Assembly (NCBI RefSeq): GCF_000152805.1
Contig: NZ_CH902578.1
Span: 447,173 to 511,172, forward strand
Direction: 5' to 3'
Source: Maritimibacter alkaliphilus HTCC2654
GTDB lineage: Bacteria; Pseudomonadota; Alphaproteobacteria; Rhodobacterales; Rhodobacteraceae
DNA: 64,000 nucleotides
A program made the position numbers and the translations under genes. Positions 29,772 through 39,582 of the stretch are shown piece after piece. Numbering within the stretch: the first letter of the stretch is position 1; every line of letters starts with the position of its first letter. Under the pieces are notes generated by a model. The model searched no databases. It had not been told where the DNA came from and was given only the letters and a program-made list of their open reading frames with translations.

Positions 29772-31133
29772 ATGGACGGGACGGTACTGGTTGCGGACGA
29801 CGACCGCACGATCCGCACGGTTTTGACGCAGGCCCTGACGCGGGCGGGCTGCCGGGTGCACGCCACCTCGTCGCTGGTCACGCTGAAACGCTGGGTCGAA
29901 GAGGGGCGCGGCGATCTGGTGATCTCGGACGTGATGATGCCGGACGGAAACGGGCTGGAGGCGCTGCCGGAGATCGCGCAGATGCGGCCCGATCTGCCCG
30001 TGATCGTGATTTCGGCGCAGAACACGATCATGACCGCCATTCAGGCGGCCGAGGCCGAGGCGTTCGATTATCTGCCCAAGCCCTTCGACCTGCCGGACCT
30101 GATGAAACGCGCCTCGCGTGCGCTGGAGCAGAAACGGCGCGCGCCCTCGCCACGGGCCGAGGCGAAGGAGGGGGGCGACGACCTGCCGCTGGTGGGCCGC
30201 ACGCCCGCGATGCAATCGCTCTACCGGCTGGTCGCGCGGGTGATGAACACGGAACTTCCGGTGCTCATCACGGGTGAAAGCGGAACGGGCAAGAGCCTGA
30301 TCGCGCGGGCGATCCACGACTTTTCCGATCGGCGCAACCTGCCGTTCGTGGTTGTGACGCCCGACGATCTGACGCCCATCGACGGGCCGGCGCGGGTGCT
30401 GTCGAAGGCCGGCCAAGGCACGATCCTGTTCGATGAGATCGGCGATCTCGATTCGGATGCGCAGGCCCGGATCACCCGGATGCTCGACAGCCTCACCGAC
30501 CCGAGTCCGCGGATCATCGCCACCTCGCAGGGCGACTTGTCGGGGCGGATCAAGGAGGGCGGGTTCCGGCAGGATCTGTATTACCGTCTGGGCGGTGTCA
30601 CCATCCCGGTTCCGGCGCTGCGCGAGCGGCTCGAGGATATTCCGTCGCTTGCCGAACACTTCCTCGCGCGGGCCGAGCGTGACGGCATGACACCGCGCGC
30701 TCTGTCCAAAGACGCGACCGAGGTTCTGCGCGCCTATCCGTGGCCGGGCAATGTGCGCCAGCTTGAAAATACCGTGCAACGCCTGATGGTTACGGGGTCG
30801 GAGGCCGAGATCAGCCGGGCCGAGGTCGAGGCGACGCTGGGCGCGCCGTCGGGCGGGCCGGTGCCCGCCGCGGACGAGGGCGAGAAGTTGTCGACGAGCG
30901 TGGCGCGCCACCTCAAACGCTACTTCGATCTGCACGGGGGCACGCTGCCGCCGCCGGGGCTTTACCAACGCATCCTCAAGGAAATCGAGGTGCCGCTGAT
31001 CGAGATCGCGCTGGACGCCACGGGCGGCAATCAGGCGAAATGCGCCGACCTTCTCGGCATCAACCGCAATACGCTGCGCAAGAAGATCACCGAGTTGGAA
31101 ATCGAGGTGACACGGCGGCGCAAGTTGATGTAA
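29772..31133 (+). CDS. ntrC: Nitrogen response regulator NtrC (no GAFTGA loop)
   Basis: NtrC (453 residues) has a receiver domain with phospho-acceptor Asp53 in ISDVMMPDG, an AAA+ domain with Walker A GESGTGKS (168-175) and Walker [10 protein letters not shown], and a C-terminal Fis-type helix-turn-helix ([17 protein letters not shown]). Between Walker A and Walker B the protein is shortened and the GAFTGA sigma-54 contact loop is absent. This matches Rhodobacter-type NtrC, known to activate with sigma-70 polymerase. It should control nitrogen-scavenging genes such as amtB. Confidence 0.95.
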   Translation: MDGTVLVADDDRTIRTVLTQALTRAGCRVHATSSLVTLKRWVEEGRGDLVISDVMMPDGNGLEALPEIAQMRPDLPVIVISAQNTIMTAIQAAEAEAFDYLPKPFDLPDLMKRASRALEQKRRAPSPRAEAKEGGDDLPLVGRTPAMQSLYRLVARVMNTELPVLITGESGTGKSLIARAIHDFSDRRNLPFVVVTPDDLTPIDGPARVLSKAGQGTILFDEIGDLDSDAQARITRMLDSLTDPSPRIIATSQGDLSGRIKEGGFRQDLYYRLGGVTIPVPALRERLEDIPSLAEHFLARAERDGMTPRALSKDATEVLRAYPWPGNVRQLENTVQRLMVTGSEAEISRAEVEATLGAPSGGPVPAADEGEKLSTSVARHLKRYFDLHGGTLPPPGLYQRILKEIEVPLIEIALDATGGNQAKCADLLGINRNTLRKKITELEIEVTRRRKLM

Positions 31134-31241
31134 AACTGCCACAGCAGGGCCGTCGGTGGTGTCGTTTCGGGCACAGGCGGGCTGAGCGACGGGCGTGACG
31201 CGATACGAGCAGGCCCGGACCGACCTCGGAGCAGTTGAGTG

Positions 31242-33497
31242 ATGGCGGCGCGCGGCGCAAAGCGACAATGGACACTGGAACGGCTGGCGCGGCTCAGGCG
31301 CTGGCGCCGGATGCAGTCGGTCATCACCGTCGGCATCGTCGTTCTGGGCCCGATCCTCGCGCTCGCGACCTACCTGATTCTCGGGCCGCTCGATCAGGGC
31401 GTGGCGAGCAACACGCTGCGCTTCGTTCTGCTCGGCGATTTCATCTACATCCTCGCCGTCGCGGCGCTGGTTCTGTCCGGGGTCACCCGGATGATCGCGG
31501 CGCGCCGGGCGAAGTCGGCGGGGTCGCGGCTCCACTTGCGGCTGACCGGGGTGTTCGCGATCATCGCGCTGATTCCGACCGTGCTGGTCGCGGTCTTCGC
31601 CGTTCTCACCGTGAACGTGGGTCTGGAAGGCTGGTTCTCCGACCGGGTGAGTCGGGTGGTGGGCAACAGCCTCGAAGCCGCGCAGGCCTATGAGGAGGAG
31701 CACCGTCAGGGGCTCGTGCAGGACGCCAATGCGCTCGCCGCCTATCTGAACCTGTCGAAAGAGGCGAACCGCTTTCTGACTGACGCGCAGCTTCGACAGG
31801 CGTTGCAGCAGGCGCAGAACCAGATCCAGCGCGGGCTGCGCGAAGCCTTCGTGATCGACAGCAGCGGCGACATTCGCGTGCGCGGCGACCGATCCTATCT
31901 GTTCGACTACGAGGAACCCGACCCCGAGGATATCGCGCGCGCGTCCGAGGGCGAGGTCGTGGTGATCGAGGATTGGGACATCAACGAATTCCGGGCGCTG
32001 GTTCAATTGAACAGCTTCCCCGATCATTTCCTTTACGTCTCGCGCAGCGTGGATGGCGAAGTTCTGAGCCTGCTGGACGAAACGCAGGAAACCGTCCTGT
32101 TCTATCAACAGCTTGAGAACCAGCGGGGCCGCGTCCTGTTCGAGTTCGGCCTGATCTACCTTGGTTTCGCGGCGATCCTGATCCTTGCCGCGACCTGGCT
32201 GGGCATGTGGTTCGCCGAACGCCTGTCGCGGCCGGTCGGGCGACTCGCAGGGGCCGCGCAACGGGTGGGCGAGGGCGATCTCGACGTTCAGGTGATCGAA
32301 GAGGACGGCGATGACGAAATCGCCACTTTGGGCCGTCAGTTCAACGCGATGACCCGGCAACTCAAGGGCCAGCGCGACACGCTGATCGCCAGCGCCGACC
32401 AGATCGAAACGCGGCGGCGTCTGTTCGACAGCGTGCTGTCGTCCGTCACGGCGGGCGTCGTGGGGCTGGACCCCGAGGGCAAGGTGACGTTCCTCAACCG
32501 CGCCGCGGCCAAACTGCTCGACCTCGCCGGGCCCGATCCATCGAATGTGCCGTTGTCGCTTCTGGTGCCGGAATTCGGACCGCTCTTCGACCGTCTGCGC
32601 AGCGAGGCGCGCAGTCAGGTGCAGGAGGAGCTGGGGCTGACGCGCATGGGCAAGGCCGAACGCCTGCTGGTGCGTATCGCGCGGCGCTATTCCGACGAGG
32701 GCGCGCTCGAGGGCTACGTGATCGCGTTCGACGACGTGACCGACCTTGTTTCCGCCCAACGCGTCGCGGCCTGGGGCGACGTGGCGCGCCGGATCGCGCA
32801 TGAGATCAAGAACCCGCTCACGCCCATCGCGCTGTCCGCCGAACGCATCAACCGCAAGTTCGGGCGGACGATGGAGGACGAGGATGCCGAGAAGCTCGAA
32901 GAGCTGACCGGGACCATCGTGCGGCAGACCGACATTCTGCGCCGGATCGTCGACGAGTTCTCGAAATTCGCGCGGATGCCGGAGCCCGAGAAGCGGCCCA
33001 CCGATCTGGCGAAACTGTTGCGTGAGGCGGTGGTGTTGCAGGAAGCCGGGCAGGAGGGGGTCACGTTCGACGTGGACATCCCGCGCGGCGAACTGCCCGC
33101 CGAACTGGACGAGACGATGATCGGACAGGCGCTGACCAACCTTATCAAGAACGCGGGCGAAGCGATTGAGACGCTTCAGGAAAAAGGCGCGCCGGACGGG
33201 CATGTGCCCGAAATCCGCATCGCGCTGACCACCGACGAGATCGACGCGCGAATCACCATTGCCGACAACGGTGTCGGCCTTCCGGTCGACCGCGCCCGAC
33301 TGTTCGAACCCTACGTGACGACCCGCGATAAGGGCACCGGCCTTGGCCTGCCCATCGTGAAGAAGATTATCGAAGAACACGGCGGCACACTCGCCCTGAC
33401 CGATGCACCGGATTTCGGCTCGGGTCAGATCGGTGCGATGGCCGTCATTACGCTGCCACTTCCGGCTGCCGCGGGGGCCTCCCGCGCTGCCGAATGA
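31242..33497 (+). CDS. ntrY: Nitrogen sensor kinase NtrY
   Basis: NtrY is a membrane sensor kinase paired with NtrX. The 751-residue protein has about three N-terminal helices, a periplasmic stretch, another helix near residue 310, a HAMP domain (RLSRPVGRLAGAAQRVGEGD), a PAS domain (LDPEGKVTFLNRAA), the H-box [11 protein letters not shown] with His520, and ATPase boxes IKNAGEAIE, DNGVGLP and GTGLGLPIV. The ATG at 31242 has the RBS ggag; an overlapping GTG is one codon upstream. Its signal is not firmly known; roles in nitrogen and redox/envelope control are reported in relatives. Confidence 0.94.
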   Translation: MAARGAKRQWTLERLARLRRWRRMQSVITVGIVVLGPILALATYLILGPLDQGVASNTLRFVLLGDFIYILAVAALVLSGVTRMIAARRAKSAGSRLHLRLTGVFAIIALIPTVLVAVFAVLTVNVGLEGWFSDRVSRVVGNSLEAAQAYEEEHRQGLVQDANALAAYLNLSKEANRFLTDAQLRQALQQAQNQIQRGLREAFVIDSSGDIRVRGDRSYLFDYEEPDPEDIARASEGEVVVIEDWDINEFRALVQLNSFPDHFLYVSRSVDGEVLSLLDETQETVLFYQQLENQRGRVLFEFGLIYLGFAAILILAATWLGMWFAERLSRPVGRLAGAAQRVGEGDLDVQVIEEDGDDEIATLGRQFNAMTRQLKGQRDTLIASADQIETRRRLFDSVLSSVTAGVVGLDPEGKVTFLNRAAAKLLDLAGPDPSNVPLSLLVPEFGPLFDRLRSEARSQVQEELGLTRMGKAERLLVRIARRYSDEGALEGYVIAFDDVTDLVSAQRVAAWGDVARRIAHEIKNPLTPIALSAERINRKFGRTMEDEDAEKLEELTGTIVRQTDILRRIVDEFSKFARMPEPEKRPTDLAKLLREAVVLQEAGQEGVTFDVDIPRGELPAELDETMIGQALTNLIKNAGEAIETLQEKGAPDGHVPEIRIALTTDEIDARITIADNGVGLPVDRARLFEPYVTTRDKGTGLGLPIVKKIIEEHGGTLALTDAPDFGSGQIGAMAVITLPLPAAAGASRAAE

Positions 33498-33513
33498 CCG
33501 AATTGAGGGACCT

Positions 33514-34950
33514 ATGACCGACATCCTGATCGTCGACGATGAACGCGATATCCGTGAGTTGATTTCGGATATCCTTGAGGACGAAGGATATACGACGCGC
33601 AAGGCGGGCACGTCGGACGAGGCGATGGCGGCGGTGACCAGCCAGCCGCCCGCGCTGATGATCCTCGACATCTGGCTGAAAGACAGCGCGATGGACGGGA
33701 TCGACATCCTCAAGGCCGTCAAGCGCGACTATCCCGAGGTGCCGGTCGTCATCATCTCGGGCCACGGCAATATCGAGATCGCGGTGGCGGCGATCAAGCA
33801 GGGCGCTTACGACTTCATCGAAAAGCCGTTCAACATCGACCAGTTGATGGTGGTGATCGCGCGGGCGATGGAAACCTCGCGCCTGCGTCGTGAGAACGTG
33901 GAACTGAAGCGCAAGGGAACCGGGCCGGTCGACATGATCGGGGCGTCTGCCGCGTTCAAATCCCTGAAATCCAATCTGGAAAAGGTCATGCGCTCGAACG
34001 GGCGCGTTCTGCTCACCGGGCCTGCGGGATCGGGCAAGGAACTGGCCGCGCGCACGATCCACGCAGGGTCCGATCGCTCGGGCGCGCCCTTCGTCATCGT
34101 GAACTCCGCCGCGGTTGAGCCAGACCACATGGAAGAGGTTTTGTTCGGAAGGGAAAGCCCCGAGCGGGGCATCGAAGAGGGGCTGCTGGAGCAGGCCAAC
34201 GGTGGCGTGATCTATTTCGACGAGGTGGCCGACATGCCCCCCGGCACGCAATCCAAGATCCTGCGCGTGCTGGTCGAGCAGAGCTTCACCCGTGTCGGCG
34301 GGTCTGACAAGATACAGGTAGACGTGCGCGTGATTTCGTCCACCACCCGCAATCTTCAGGCCGAGATCGAAGCCAAGCGGTTCCGCGAGGAACTGTATCA
34401 CCGGCTGAACGTGGTGCCGATCCACGTTCCGCCGCTGGCCGACCGGCGCGAAGATATCCCGGTGCTGGCCGAGCATTTCATCAAGGTGTTCAACGCCACC
34501 CAGGGTCTGCCGCTGCGCGATCTGACGGATGAAAGCGTGGCCGTGCTTCAGTCGATGCCGTGGCCGGGGAACGTGCGCCAGTTGAAGAACGTGGTCGAAC
34601 GGGTGCTGATCCTCGGCGACGGCACCGGCCCGATCGACGCGGGCGAACTGCCCGGCAGCGAAGGGGGCGACATGGGCGTCGCGCCGGGGGGCGGGATCAT
34701 TCTGCCCACCGCGCTTGCGACCCTGCCGCTCCGCGAGGCGCGCGAGGCCTTCGAGCGGGAGTATCTGATGACCCAGATCAACCGCTTCGGCGGCAACATT
34801 TCCCGCACCGCGAATTTCGTCGGGATGGAACGGTCGGCGCTGCACCGCAAGCTCAAGAGCCTTGGGATCGTGACCGGCACCAAGTCGGGTGCGCGGGTGG
34901 CTTACGTGGCCGAGGGCGAGGATGGCGAGGATCAGGCCGAGGCCTCCTGA
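33514..34950 (+). CDS. ntrX: Response regulator NtrX
   Basis: NtrX (478 residues) has a receiver domain (Asp52 in MILDIWLKD), an AAA+ domain with Walker A GPAGSGKE (169-176) and Walker B IYFDEVADM, and a C-terminal Fis-type helix-turn-helix (NISRTANFVGMERSALHRKL). The GAFTGA loop is missing here too: LFGRESPERGIEEG occupies the place. It therefore probably does not act by classical sigma-54 activation. It starts 16 bp after ntrY; longer in-frame starts overlap that gene. Confidence 0.94.
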   Translation: MTDILIVDDERDIRELISDILEDEGYTTRKAGTSDEAMAAVTSQPPALMILDIWLKDSAMDGIDILKAVKRDYPEVPVVIISGHGNIEIAVAAIKQGAYDFIEKPFNIDQLMVVIARAMETSRLRRENVELKRKGTGPVDMIGASAAFKSLKSNLEKVMRSNGRVLLTGPAGSGKELAARTIHAGSDRSGAPFVIVNSAAVEPDHMEEVLFGRESPERGIEEGLLEQANGGVIYFDEVADMPPGTQSKILRVLVEQSFTRVGGSDKIQVDVRVISSTTRNLQAEIEAKRFREELYHRLNVVPIHVPPLADRREDIPVLAEHFIKVFNATQGLPLRDLTDESVAVLQSMPWPGNVRQLKNVVERVLILGDGTGPIDAGELPGSEGGDMGVAPGGGIILPTALATLPLREAREAFEREYLMTQINRFGGNISRTANFVGMERSALHRKLKSLGIVTGTKSGARVAYVAEGEDGEDQAEAS

Positions 34951-34953
34951 TTG

Positions 34954-34980
34954 ACCCTTGGCCCGGTTCCTGCCAAGGGT
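34954..34980. other. Inverted repeat between ntrX and trkA
   Basis: A 9-bp perfect stem acccttggc / gccaagggt with a 9-nt loop starts 4 bp after the ntrX stop. With no T-tract it may stabilise or attenuate the transcript rather than terminate it. Confidence 0.4.
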
Positions 34981-35007
34981 TGAGCGACGACAAAGCAGGA
35001 TGTCCGA

Positions 35008-36384
35008 ATGAAAGTCATCATTTGCGGCGCGGGCCAGGTCGGCTGGCAGATCGCGCGCCACCTGTCGGGGGAACGCAACGACGTGACCGTCGTGGACAAC
35101 AACCCCGATCTCGTCGCCCGCGCGACCGAAACGCTGGATGTGCAGGGGATCACCGGCTTCGCCTCGTATCCCGACGTTCTGGACAGCGCAGGCGCGCGTG
35201 ACGCCGACATGGTGATCGCGGCCACCCATTCGGACGAGGTGAACATGGTCACCTGTCAGGTGGCGCATTCGGTTTTCGCCGTGCCGCGCAAGATCGCGCG
35301 GCTCAGGGCGCAAAGCTATCTCACCGCGATTTACCGCGACCTCTACCGGCAGGACCATCTGCCCATCGACGTGGTCATCAGCCCGGAGCGCGAGGTGGCC
35401 GAGGCCGCGCTGCGCCGGTTGCAGGCCCCGACCGCCTTCGACACCGAGCGGTTCCTGAACGACCGGGCGACCCTTCTGGGGATCGCGCTGGAGGAGGACT
35501 GCCCGGTGGTGAACACCCCGCTCAGGCAGCTCACCGATCTGTTCTCGACCCTGAACGCCATCGTCGTGGGGGTGCGGCGCGAGGGCACGCTGTTCGCGCC
35601 CGAAGCCAATGACCAGTTGTTCCCCGGCGACCAGATCTATGTCTTTTCCGAAACCAAGGACGTGAACCGCACGCTCGAGATTTTCGGCAAGCAGGTGAAA
35701 CGGCAGGAGCGCGTCGTGATCCTTGGCGGCGGCAACGTGGGCCGCGCCGTGGCCGAGGCGCTGGAAACCCGGACCGACCGAGTGCGCGCCAAGATCATCG
35801 AGCTTGACCGGGGTGTGGCCGAACGAGCGGCGGATTCGCTGGAACGGACCGTGGTTCTGCACGGCAACGGGATGGACAAAGAACTGTTGAAAGAGGCCGG
35901 GATCAGCCGGGCCGACGCGGTTCTGGCCGTCACCTCGGACGACAAGGTGAACATGCTGGCCGCCGTGCGCGCGCGCAACATGGGCTGCCCGATGTCGATC
36001 TGTCTGGTGAACGACCCATCGCTGGTGCCGTTGATGGAGCCTCTGGGCGTCGACGCCTATATCAACCCGCGCCAGACCACGGTGTCCTCGATCCTGCGCC
36101 ATATCCGGCATGGCCGGGTGCGCGGCGTCTATTCGGTCGGCGATGCCGAGGCCGAGGTGATCGAAGCGCAGGTTCTGTCGACCAGTCCCATGGCCGGGAA
36201 CCGGATTGCCGACATCGATTTTCCCGAGGGCGTGCTGGTCGGCGGCGTGCTCAAGGGCGATCGCTACGTGAAGCCCGCCGGCTCCACCCGGATCGACGAA
36301 GACGACGTGGTGGTGATTTTCGCCATGGCCGGGGACGTGCCCGAGGTCGAGCGCCTGCTTCAGGTCTCGATCGACTACTTCTAG
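35008..36384 (+). CDS. trkA: Trk potassium uptake regulator TrkA
   Basis: TrkA is the cytoplasmic NAD(H)-binding gating subunit of the Trk potassium transporter. The 458 residues hold two RCK repeats: IICGAGQVGWQIARHL with its Rossmann glycines at the start, and VILGGGNVGRAVAEAL near residue 236, each followed by a TrkA-C domain. The gene is 9 bp upstream of trkH, so the two transporter parts are co-expressed with the ntr genes. Confidence 0.95.
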   Translation: MKVIICGAGQVGWQIARHLSGERNDVTVVDNNPDLVARATETLDVQGITGFASYPDVLDSAGARDADMVIAATHSDEVNMVTCQVAHSVFAVPRKIARLRAQSYLTAIYRDLYRQDHLPIDVVISPEREVAEAALRRLQAPTAFDTERFLNDRATLLGIALEEDCPVVNTPLRQLTDLFSTLNAIVVGVRREGTLFAPEANDQLFPGDQIYVFSETKDVNRTLEIFGKQVKRQERVVILGGGNVGRAVAEALETRTDRVRAKIIELDRGVAERAADSLERTVVLHGNGMDKELLKEAGISRADAVLAVTSDDKVNMLAAVRARNMGCPMSICLVNDPSLVPLMEPLGVDAYINPRQTTVSSILRHIRHGRVRGVYSVGDAEAEVIEAQVLSTSPMAGNRIADIDFPEGVLVGGVLKGDRYVKPAGSTRIDEDDVVVIFAMAGDVPEVERLLQVSIDYF

Positions 36385-36393
36385 CCGCGCGCG

Positions 36394-37920
36394 ATGTTCG
36401 AGACGCTCGCCAAGCTTCCGCTTCTGGTCACGGTCATCGGCCTGTGCGCGCTGGCCATGCTGCTCCCGGCGGCCCATGCGCTTGTGATGGAAGACGATCA
36501 CGTGGCGGGGACGTTCTTTCTGTGGTCGATGCTGTCGCTGGTTTTCGCGCTGATGCTCGCCATCGCCATGGCGGGGCAAAGCCGCTCGGACCGGCCGCGT
36601 CGTCACCTGATCGGGCTTCTGTTCATCTTCACCGTCCTGCCGCTGCTGCTGGCGATCCCGTTCCAGCAGGCGGTGCGCAACACCTCGTTTCTGAACGCCT
36701 ATGTCGAAATGGTGTCGTCCCTGACCTCGACCGGGGCCACGCTGTTTCACGAGCCGGGGCGGCTGTCGCCCTCGATCCACCTGTGGCGGGCGACCGTGGG
36801 CTGGCTGGGCGGCCTGTTCGTCTGGGTCAGCGCCATCGCTGTGCTGGCGCCGATGGCGCTTGGCGGGTTCGAGGTGCGGGCGCGGCGTATCGCCACGCAG
36901 GGCGCGCAGATCACGCAGATCGAAAAGGTCGCCGACCTCTCGGCCCGTGTGCGGACCTATGCGATCCGGCTGTTCCCGATCTACACCGGGCTGACGGCGA
37001 CCCTGTGGCTCGGCCTGATCCTCGCCGGTGAGACGCCGCTCATCGCGCTGTGTCACGCCATGTCGACGCTGTCGACCTCGGGGATTTCCCCGGTGGGCGG
37101 GGTCGCGAACGGCGCGTCGGGCTATGGAGGCGAAGTGATGATCGCGATCTTCATGGTCTTCGCGGTGTCCCGTCTGGCGTTTTCGCGGGACGGGCAGGGG
37201 TCGGAAATGGCGCGGTTCATCCATGACCCGGAGGTGCGACTCGCCACGATCATCGTCGTGGTCGTGCCGCTGTTTCTGTTCGCCCGGCATTTCATGGGCG
37301 CCTACGAGGTGGCGAGCGAGATGACGCTGTGGTCCGGCCTCGCGTCGCTCTGGGGGTCCGTTTTCACCGTGCTGTCGTTCCTGACCACGAACGGCTTCGT
37401 CTCGAACGCATGGAACACGAGCCAGGCCTGGTCGGGCCTGTCGACGCCCGGCCTGATCCTCATGGGGCTGGCCCTTGTCGGTGGCGGCGTGGCCACCACG
37501 GCGGGCGGGGCCAAGCTGCTGCGCGTCTGGGCGCTTTACCAGCATGGGCGGCGCGAGCTCGACAAACTCGTGCATCCGAACTCGGTCGCGGGATCGGGGA
37601 GCGAGGCGCGCCATATCCGCCGCGGCGGGGCCTATATGGCATGGGTGTTCTTCATGCTCATGACGCTTTCGGTCGCGGTCGTGATGATGGCGTTTTCCTT
37701 CACCGGCGAGAATTTCGAGCAATCCGTCGTGCTGACGGTCGCGTCGCTGACCACCACCGGGCAACTGGCGGAACTCGCCGCCTCGGAACCGATCCGATAC
37801 GGGCTTCTGTCGACCTCCGGCAAGCTGGTGTTGTCGGCGGCGATGGTGCTGGGCCGTCTCGAACTTCTCGCCATCGTTGCACTTCTGTCGCCGGATGTCT
37901 GGCAACGGCGCGGACGGTGA
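36394..37920 (+). CDS. trkH: Trk potassium uptake protein TrkH
   Basis: This 508-residue inner-membrane protein is the potassium channel subunit that works with TrkA. It has four M1-P-M2 repeats; selectivity-loop segments are visible as SSLTSTGATLF, STLSTSGISPVGG, LSFLTTNGFVS and ASLTTTGQL. The N-terminal helices match the TrkH/TrkG family. A 139-bp gap with an inverted repeat separates it from hfq. Confidence 0.94.
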   Translation: MFETLAKLPLLVTVIGLCALAMLLPAAHALVMEDDHVAGTFFLWSMLSLVFALMLAIAMAGQSRSDRPRRHLIGLLFIFTVLPLLLAIPFQQAVRNTSFLNAYVEMVSSLTSTGATLFHEPGRLSPSIHLWRATVGWLGGLFVWVSAIAVLAPMALGGFEVRARRIATQGAQITQIEKVADLSARVRTYAIRLFPIYTGLTATLWLGLILAGETPLIALCHAMSTLSTSGISPVGGVANGASGYGGEVMIAIFMVFAVSRLAFSRDGQGSEMARFIHDPEVRLATIIVVVVPLFLFARHFMGAYEVASEMTLWSGLASLWGSVFTVLSFLTTNGFVSNAWNTSQAWSGLSTPGLILMGLALVGGGVATTAGGAKLLRVWALYQHGRRELDKLVHPNSVAGSGSEARHIRRGGAYMAWVFFMLMTLSVAVVMMAFSFTGENFEQSVVLTVASLTTTGQLAELAASEPIRYGLLSTSGKLVLSAAMVLGRLELLAIVALLSPDVWQRRGR

Positions 37921-37979
37921 GCCGGGGACCGGGGTGCAAAAGATTTCGGCAGAGCGATTATTTTTGGGGGGTTTAAATT

Positions 37980-38012
37980 CCTAACGCCTTCATTACTATT
38001 GAAAGAGTTAGG
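37980..38012. repeat. Inverted repeat upstream of hfq
   Basis: The arms cctaac (37980-37985) and gttagg (38007-38012), with further partial pairing cttc/gaaag inside, form an interrupted dyad 48 bp before the hfq ATG, in a locally AT-rich stretch. A small ctgccg/cggcag hairpin follows at 38018-38034. Both would lie in the hfq leader or promoter. Confidence 0.35.
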
Positions 38013-38059
38013 GATACCTGCCGTCTTGCGGCAGCACGATAAAACAAGGGCAATAAGCG

Positions 38060-38296
38060 ATGGCTGCTGACAAGCAAAACCTTCAGGACGCATTCCTGAA
38101 TCACGTCCGCAAGGCCAAGGTGCCGGTGACGATCTTCCTTATCAACGGGGTCAAGTTGCAGGGCGTCATCTCGTGGTTCGACAACTTCTGCGTGCTCCTG
38201 AAGCGGGACGGGCAGAGCCAGCTTGTCTACAAGCACGCCATTTCCACCATCATGCCGTCGCAGCCGATCAACCTCTACGACGGCGACGATAACTGA
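38060..38296 (+). CDS. hfq: RNA chaperone Hfq
   Basis: Hfq (78 residues) forms a hexameric ring that pairs small RNAs with mRNAs. The Sm1 motif is visible in [20 protein letters not shown] with NGVKLQGVI, and the Sm2 motif in [10 protein letters not shown]. The C-terminal tail is short, typical of alphaproteobacteria. In Rhodobacter the gene (nrfA/hfq) lies close to ntrX as here. hflX starts 2 bp after its stop. Confidence 0.97.
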   Translation: MAADKQNLQDAFLNHVRKAKVPVTIFLINGVKLQGVISWFDNFCVLLKRDGQSQLVYKHAISTIMPSQPINLYDGDDN

Positions 38297-38298
38297 TT

Positions 38299-39582
38299 TT
38301 GGAACCGACGGGCGAGCCGGGCGCGACGCGCGCCTGGGTCATTCATCCTGAATTGACCTCGGATCAGGAGCGGCGGGACGCAGGGCCCGCGCTCGAGGAG
38401 GCCGTGTCCCTTGCGCTGGCCCTGCCGGGGCTCGAGGTCGTGGGCAGCCAGATCGTGCGCCTGCCCAAGCCGCACCCCGGTCACCTGTTCGGCACCGGCA
38501 AGACCGATGAATTGGCCGCGCTGCTCAAGGCCAACGAAATCGAGCTCGTCCTGATCGACGGGCCGGTGTCGCCGGTGCAGCAGCGCAACCTCGAACGCGA
38601 GTGGAAGGTCAAGATCCTCGACCGGACCGGGCTGATTCTCGAGATTTTCTCGGACCGCGCCGCGACCCGCGAGGGCGTGCTTCAGGTGGAAATGGCCGCG
38701 CTGTCCTATCAGCGCACGCGACTGGTCAGGGCATGGACCCACCTTGAACGTCAGCGCGGCGGGCTCGGCTTCGTCGGCGGTCCCGGCGAAACGCAGATCG
38801 AGGCTGACCGGCGCGCGATCGACGAACAGCTTACCCGGCTGCGCAAGCAACTGGCGAAGGTCGTGAAAACGCGCGAGTTGCGCCGCGCCGCCCGTGCCAA
38901 GGTGCCGTTCCCGGTGGTCGCGCTGGTGGGATACACCAACGCGGGCAAATCGACGCTGTTCAACCGCATGACCGGGGCCGAGGTCATGGCCAAGGACATG
39001 CTCTTCGCGACCCTCGACCCGACCATGCGCGGCGTCGATCTGCCCGGCGGGCGCACGGTGATCCTGTCGGACACGGTGGGCTTCATTTCGGACCTGCCCA
39101 CGCAACTCGTCGCCGCCTTCCGCGCGACGCTGGAAGAGGTGCTGGGCGCGGACCTGATCCTGCACGTGCGCGACATCGCCCATGACGAAACGCAGGAACA
39201 GGCCGAGGACGTGCTCGCGATTCTCGAAGATCTGGGCGTGGACGAGGACGTGCCGCTGATCGAGGTCTGGAACAAGATCGACAAGCTCGACGACCAGACC
39301 CGCGCCGCCTATCTCACACAGGCCGACCGCACGGACGAGGTGGTGGCGATGTCGGCCTGGACAGGCGAAGGGGTCGATGCGCTTTATCCCGCCATCGACG
39401 CGGCGCTGAGTGTCGAGACCCGTGAGGAAGATCTGCTGATCCCGTTTTCCGAGGGGCGCAAGCGGGCCTCGCTTCATGAAACGGGCGTGGTGCTTGACGA
39501 GGTGCAGACCGAGGACGGATGGGAAATCACCGTGCGCTGGACTGACAAGCAGGCCAATCAGTTCCACAAGTCCCACGCATAG
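38299..39582 (+). CDS. hflX: GTPase HflX
   Basis: HflX (427 residues) is a ribosome-splitting GTPase induced under stress in other bacteria. The N-terminal half has the HflX domain signature GKTDELAALLKANEI, GPVSPVQQRNLE and GGPGETQIEADRR; the G domain has Walker A GYTNAGKST, DTVGF and NKID. It starts at TTG 2 bp after hfq, with no better in-frame alternative, so translation is probably coupled. Confidence 0.93.
   Translation: MEPTGEPGATRAWVIHPELTSDQERRDAGPALEEAVSLALALPGLEVVGSQIVRLPKPHPGHLFGTGKTDELAALLKANEIELVLIDGPVSPVQQRNLEREWKVKILDRTGLILEIFSDRAATREGVLQVEMAALSYQRTRLVRAWTHLERQRGGLGFVGGPGETQIEADRRAIDEQLTRLRKQLAKVVKTRELRRAARAKVPFPVVALVGYTNAGKSTLFNRMTGAEVMAKDMLFATLDPTMRGVDLPGGRTVILSDTVGFISDLPTQLVAAFRATLEEVLGADLILHVRDIAHDETQEQAEDVLAILEDLGVDEDVPLIEVWNKIDKLDDQTRAAYLTQADRTDEVVAMSAWTGEGVDALYPAIDAALSVETREEDLLIPFSEGRKRASLHETGVVLDEVQTEDGWEITVRWTDKQANQFHKSHA

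Noticed and set aside
29736-33722. 1328-codon open frame on the minus strand opposite ntrC-ntrY
   Set aside because: It is antisense to genes with clear family motifs; the translation is Arg/His/Gln-rich low-complexity sequence typical of GC-rich shadow frames.
33448-37905. 1485-codon open frame on the minus strand opposite ntrX-trkA-trkH
   Set aside because: Same reason: antisense shadow of three well-supported genes, with no recognisable domain.
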